Source: JAMXLO01 sp963749575 (GTDB lineage: Bacteria; Pseudomonadota; Alphaproteobacteria; Acetobacterales; Acetobacteraceae). Taken from it: 64,000 bases of DNA. Of this stretch, positions 62,372-64,000 are shown one piece after another. The notes under the pieces are model-generated. The model saw only the letters and a list, made by a program, of their open reading frames with translations, was not told the DNA's origin and did not search any database. The first letter of the stretch is position 1, and each line of letters starts with the position of its first letter. The DNA is taken from contig CAVVNM010000014.1 of assembly GCA_963749575.1 (NCBI GenBank), positions 62,001 through 126,000 of the forward strand, given 5' to 3'. Made by a program: the position numbers and the translations under genes.

Positions 62372-63408
62372 GCGGATTGCCGTCCGAACGCCGATCCGAC
62401 GGGAGCGCGAGCCCGTTGCTCGAGGTGGAGAACCTCAAGAAGCATTTTCCGGTCTACAAGGGCGTCTTCTCGCGGGTTTCCGGCCATGTCTATGCCGTGG
62501 ACGGCGTGTCGTTTCACATCGACCGCGGTGAGACCCTGGGCCTGGTCGGCGAGAGCGGCTGCGGCAAGTCGACGGTGGGACGCACGCTGCTGAAGCTGCT
62601 CGAACCGACCGACGGAAAAATCCTGGTCCACGGCAAGGACATCACCGAATTCGACACCCAGCAGATGTTTCCGTACCGGGAACAGATGCAGATGATCTAC
62701 CAGGACCCATACGCGTCGCTGAACCCGCGCATGTCGGCCGGCGACATCGTGGGCGAACCGCTGATCATCCACCAGGCCGGCACCCGCGCGGAACGCCAGG
62801 AGCGCGTCGCCAGCCTGTTCGAGCGCGTCGGTCTGCGGCCGGAGCACATGAGTTCGTTCCCCCACATGTTCTCCGGCGGCCAGCGCCAGCGCATCGGCAT
62901 CGCGCGCGCGCTGGCGCTCGGGCCGGAACTGATTGTCGGCGACGAACCGGTATCCGCGCTGGACGTGTCGATCCAGGCACAGATCATCAACCTGCTGATG
63001 GATCTGCAGGACGAGTTCAAGCTGTCGTATCTGTTCGTCGCGCACGATCTGGCCGTGGTGGAGCACATCAGTCACCGCGTCGCGGTGATGTACCTGGGGC
63101 GGATCGTCGAGACCACCGACAAGGCCAGCCTGTTCGAGATGCCGCTGCATCCGTACACCGAGGCGCTGCTGTCCGCGGTGCCGATCCCGAAGGCGAGCGC
63201 ACGGCGGCGCAATCGGGTGATCCTTGCGGGCGACGTGCCAAGCCCGATCAACCCGCCGTCGGGTTGCCACTTCCATGCGCGCTGCCCCTATGTGATGTCG
63301 CGCTGCAGCCACGACGTGCCCGCGCTGCGCGAGGTGGTGCCGGGACACTGGACCGCGTGCCACCTGCATGACGGCGGGGTGCGGTTTCCACTGTCGAAGC
63401 CCAATTGA
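62368..63408 (+). CDS. oppF: Oligopeptide ABC transporter ATPase F
   Basis: An intact 346-aa OppF/DppF-type ATPase: LLEVENLKKHFPVYKGVFSR, DGVSFHIDRGETLGLVGESG, Walker A GESGCGKSTVGRTLLK, Q-loop MIYQDPYASLNPRMSAGDIV, signature MFSGGQRQRIGIARALAL, Walker B LIVGDEPVSALDVSIQAQII, H-loop VAHDLAVVEHISHRVAVMYL, and the C-terminal Opp motif with Cys pair (GCHFHARCPYVMSRC). Pairs with OppD to energise peptide uptake. It follows oppD by a 4-base overlap and is followed by a long palindrome. Confidence 0.94.
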
Positions 63409-63504
63409 CTGTCATTGCGAGGAGCGCAGCGACGAAGCAATCTCCATCCAAGCGCGCATTTGGCTGGGGATTGCTTCGTCGGCTTCGCCTCCTCGCAATG
63501 ACAG
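63409..63504. repeat. Long palindromic repeat (TGTCATTGCGAGGAGCG type)
   Basis: CTGTCATTGCGAGGAGCG (63409-63426) and the following GACGAAGCAATC (63431-63442) pair with GATTGCTTCGTC (63469-63480) and CGCCTCCTCGCAATGACAG (63487-63505). Only a small bulge breaks the two arms. Elements of this sequence are known as dispersed palindromes in several alphaproteobacteria. It sits between convergent oppF and the permease gene and may serve as terminator for both. Confidence 0.8.
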
Positions 63505-63510
63505 GTGTAG

Positions 63511-64000
63511 CTACACCGCGCCCCTCAGCCGCGGGTCCAGCGCGTCGCGGATGCCGTCGCCCAGCAGGTTGAACGCGAGCACCGTGATCGTGATCGCCGC
63601 GCCGGGGAACAACACCAGCCACCACGGCGGCACCAGCCCGGCATTCAGCGAATCGGCCAGCATGTTGCCCCAGGTCGGCGTCGGCGGCGGAATACCGACG
63701 CCGAGAAAGCCCAGCGCCGCCTCGATGATGATCGCCACACCGAGATGCGTGGTGGCAAGGATCAGATACGGTGCGACGCACTGCGGCAGGATGTGCCGTG
63801 CCATCATGCGCAGATGCGATGCGCCGAGGCCACGCGCGGCCTCGACATAGGACAACTCCTTCAGCGACAGCACGACAGCGCGGATCACCCGTCCGCCGAA
63901 CGGTATTCGCGTGATGGCAATGGCGACGATCACGGTTCCCATCCCCGCACCGAGCGCCATCGCGATCGCCATTGCCAGGATCAGGTCGGGAAATGATTGC
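63511..64000 (-). CDS. Oligopeptide ABC transporter permease, DppC/OppC-like (5' end outside window)
   Basis: About 163 residues of the C-terminal half of a type I ABC permease: QSFPDLILAMAIAMALGAGM at the window edge, then FGGRVIRAVVLSLKELSYVE (start of the EAA loop), AARGLGASHLRMMARHILPQ (the EAA...G...P motif), IIEAALGFLGVGIPPPTPTW and AITITVLAFNLLGDGIRDAL. The order matches DppC/OppC. It runs in the same direction as the binding proteins, opposite to oppDF, and is truncated by the window end. The start codon is beyond 64000. Confidence 0.92.
   Translation of the reverse strand, partial: QSFPDLILAMAIAMALGAGMGTVIVAIAITRIPFGGRVIRAVVLSLKELSYVEAARGLGASHLRMMARHILPQCVAPYLILATTHLGVAIIIEAALGFLGVGIPPPTPTWGNMLADSLNAGLVPPWWLVLFPGAAITITVLAFNLLGDGIRDALDPRLRGAV

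Overview
The window is 64 kb of GC-rich chromosome from an alphaproteobacterium. Gene content (SMP-30 and NHL lactonase-like proteins, a PEP-CTERM protein, DUF6481, Liv and Opp transporters, a cysE-iscR-desulfurase-ferredoxin-mnmA cluster) suggests a Rhodospirillales/Acetobacteraceae-like organism. That placement is an inference from gene families, not a database match. Housekeeping genes present are purC, purB, tyrS, anmK, mnmA and one tRNA with a CAU anticodon.

Layout. 1-2.1 kb: purC, an HxlR regulator and a divergent reductase. 2.1-9.7 kb: an accessory stretch with transposase remnants (IS1182-like, ISAs1-like), a DUF3800 gene, a run of four small unknown genes, a LysR gene, a lipoprotein, a duplicated 40-bp intergenic element and an exported/lipocalin/NRDE gene trio. 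10-13.6 kb: an NHL-repeat lyase and two amidohydrolases. 13.7-25.9 kb: purB, a TerC-type membrane protein, an orphan response regulator, gabD, two adjacent catalase-fold-like proteins, small unknown proteins, HAD, LLM, EEP and MBL enzymes, and a TPP enzyme split over two genes. 26-36.3 kb: a sterol-desaturase-like enzyme, beta-propeller proteins, a PEP-CTERM protein, an O-antigen ligase-like protein, tyrS, anmK and a VanZ-like protein. 37.3-42.5 kb: a sulfur and Fe-S cluster (cysE, iscR, two tandem cysteine desulfurases, ferredoxin, mnmA) ending at the tRNA. 42.43-46.29 kb: a 3.8-kb segment bounded by the tRNA 3' end and a 30/32 direct copy of it. It holds a broken toxin-antitoxin pair and a protein built of five nearly identical 156-residue repeats. 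46.3-50.4 kb: a LysR gene, two pirins and an MFS carrier. 50.4-56.8 kb: a branched-chain-amino-acid-type ABC transporter with a GST and a class III CoA-transferase. 57-64 kb: two small coupled genes, two paralogous peptide-binding proteins, oppD, oppF and the start of a permease gene.

A dominant technical signal is that many genes, including essential ones (purC, tyrS), are interrupted by single-base shifts. Most are repaired by removing one base. Together they look like uncorrected indel errors in the assembly rather than gene decay. Coordinates below span the whole inferred gene and give the shift positions. The most biologically interesting objects are the tRNA-bounded mini-island with its homogenised tandem-repeat protein, the accessory cluster of unknown small genes at 2.7-5.4 kb, and a palindromic operator candidate in front of the cysE-iscR cluster.
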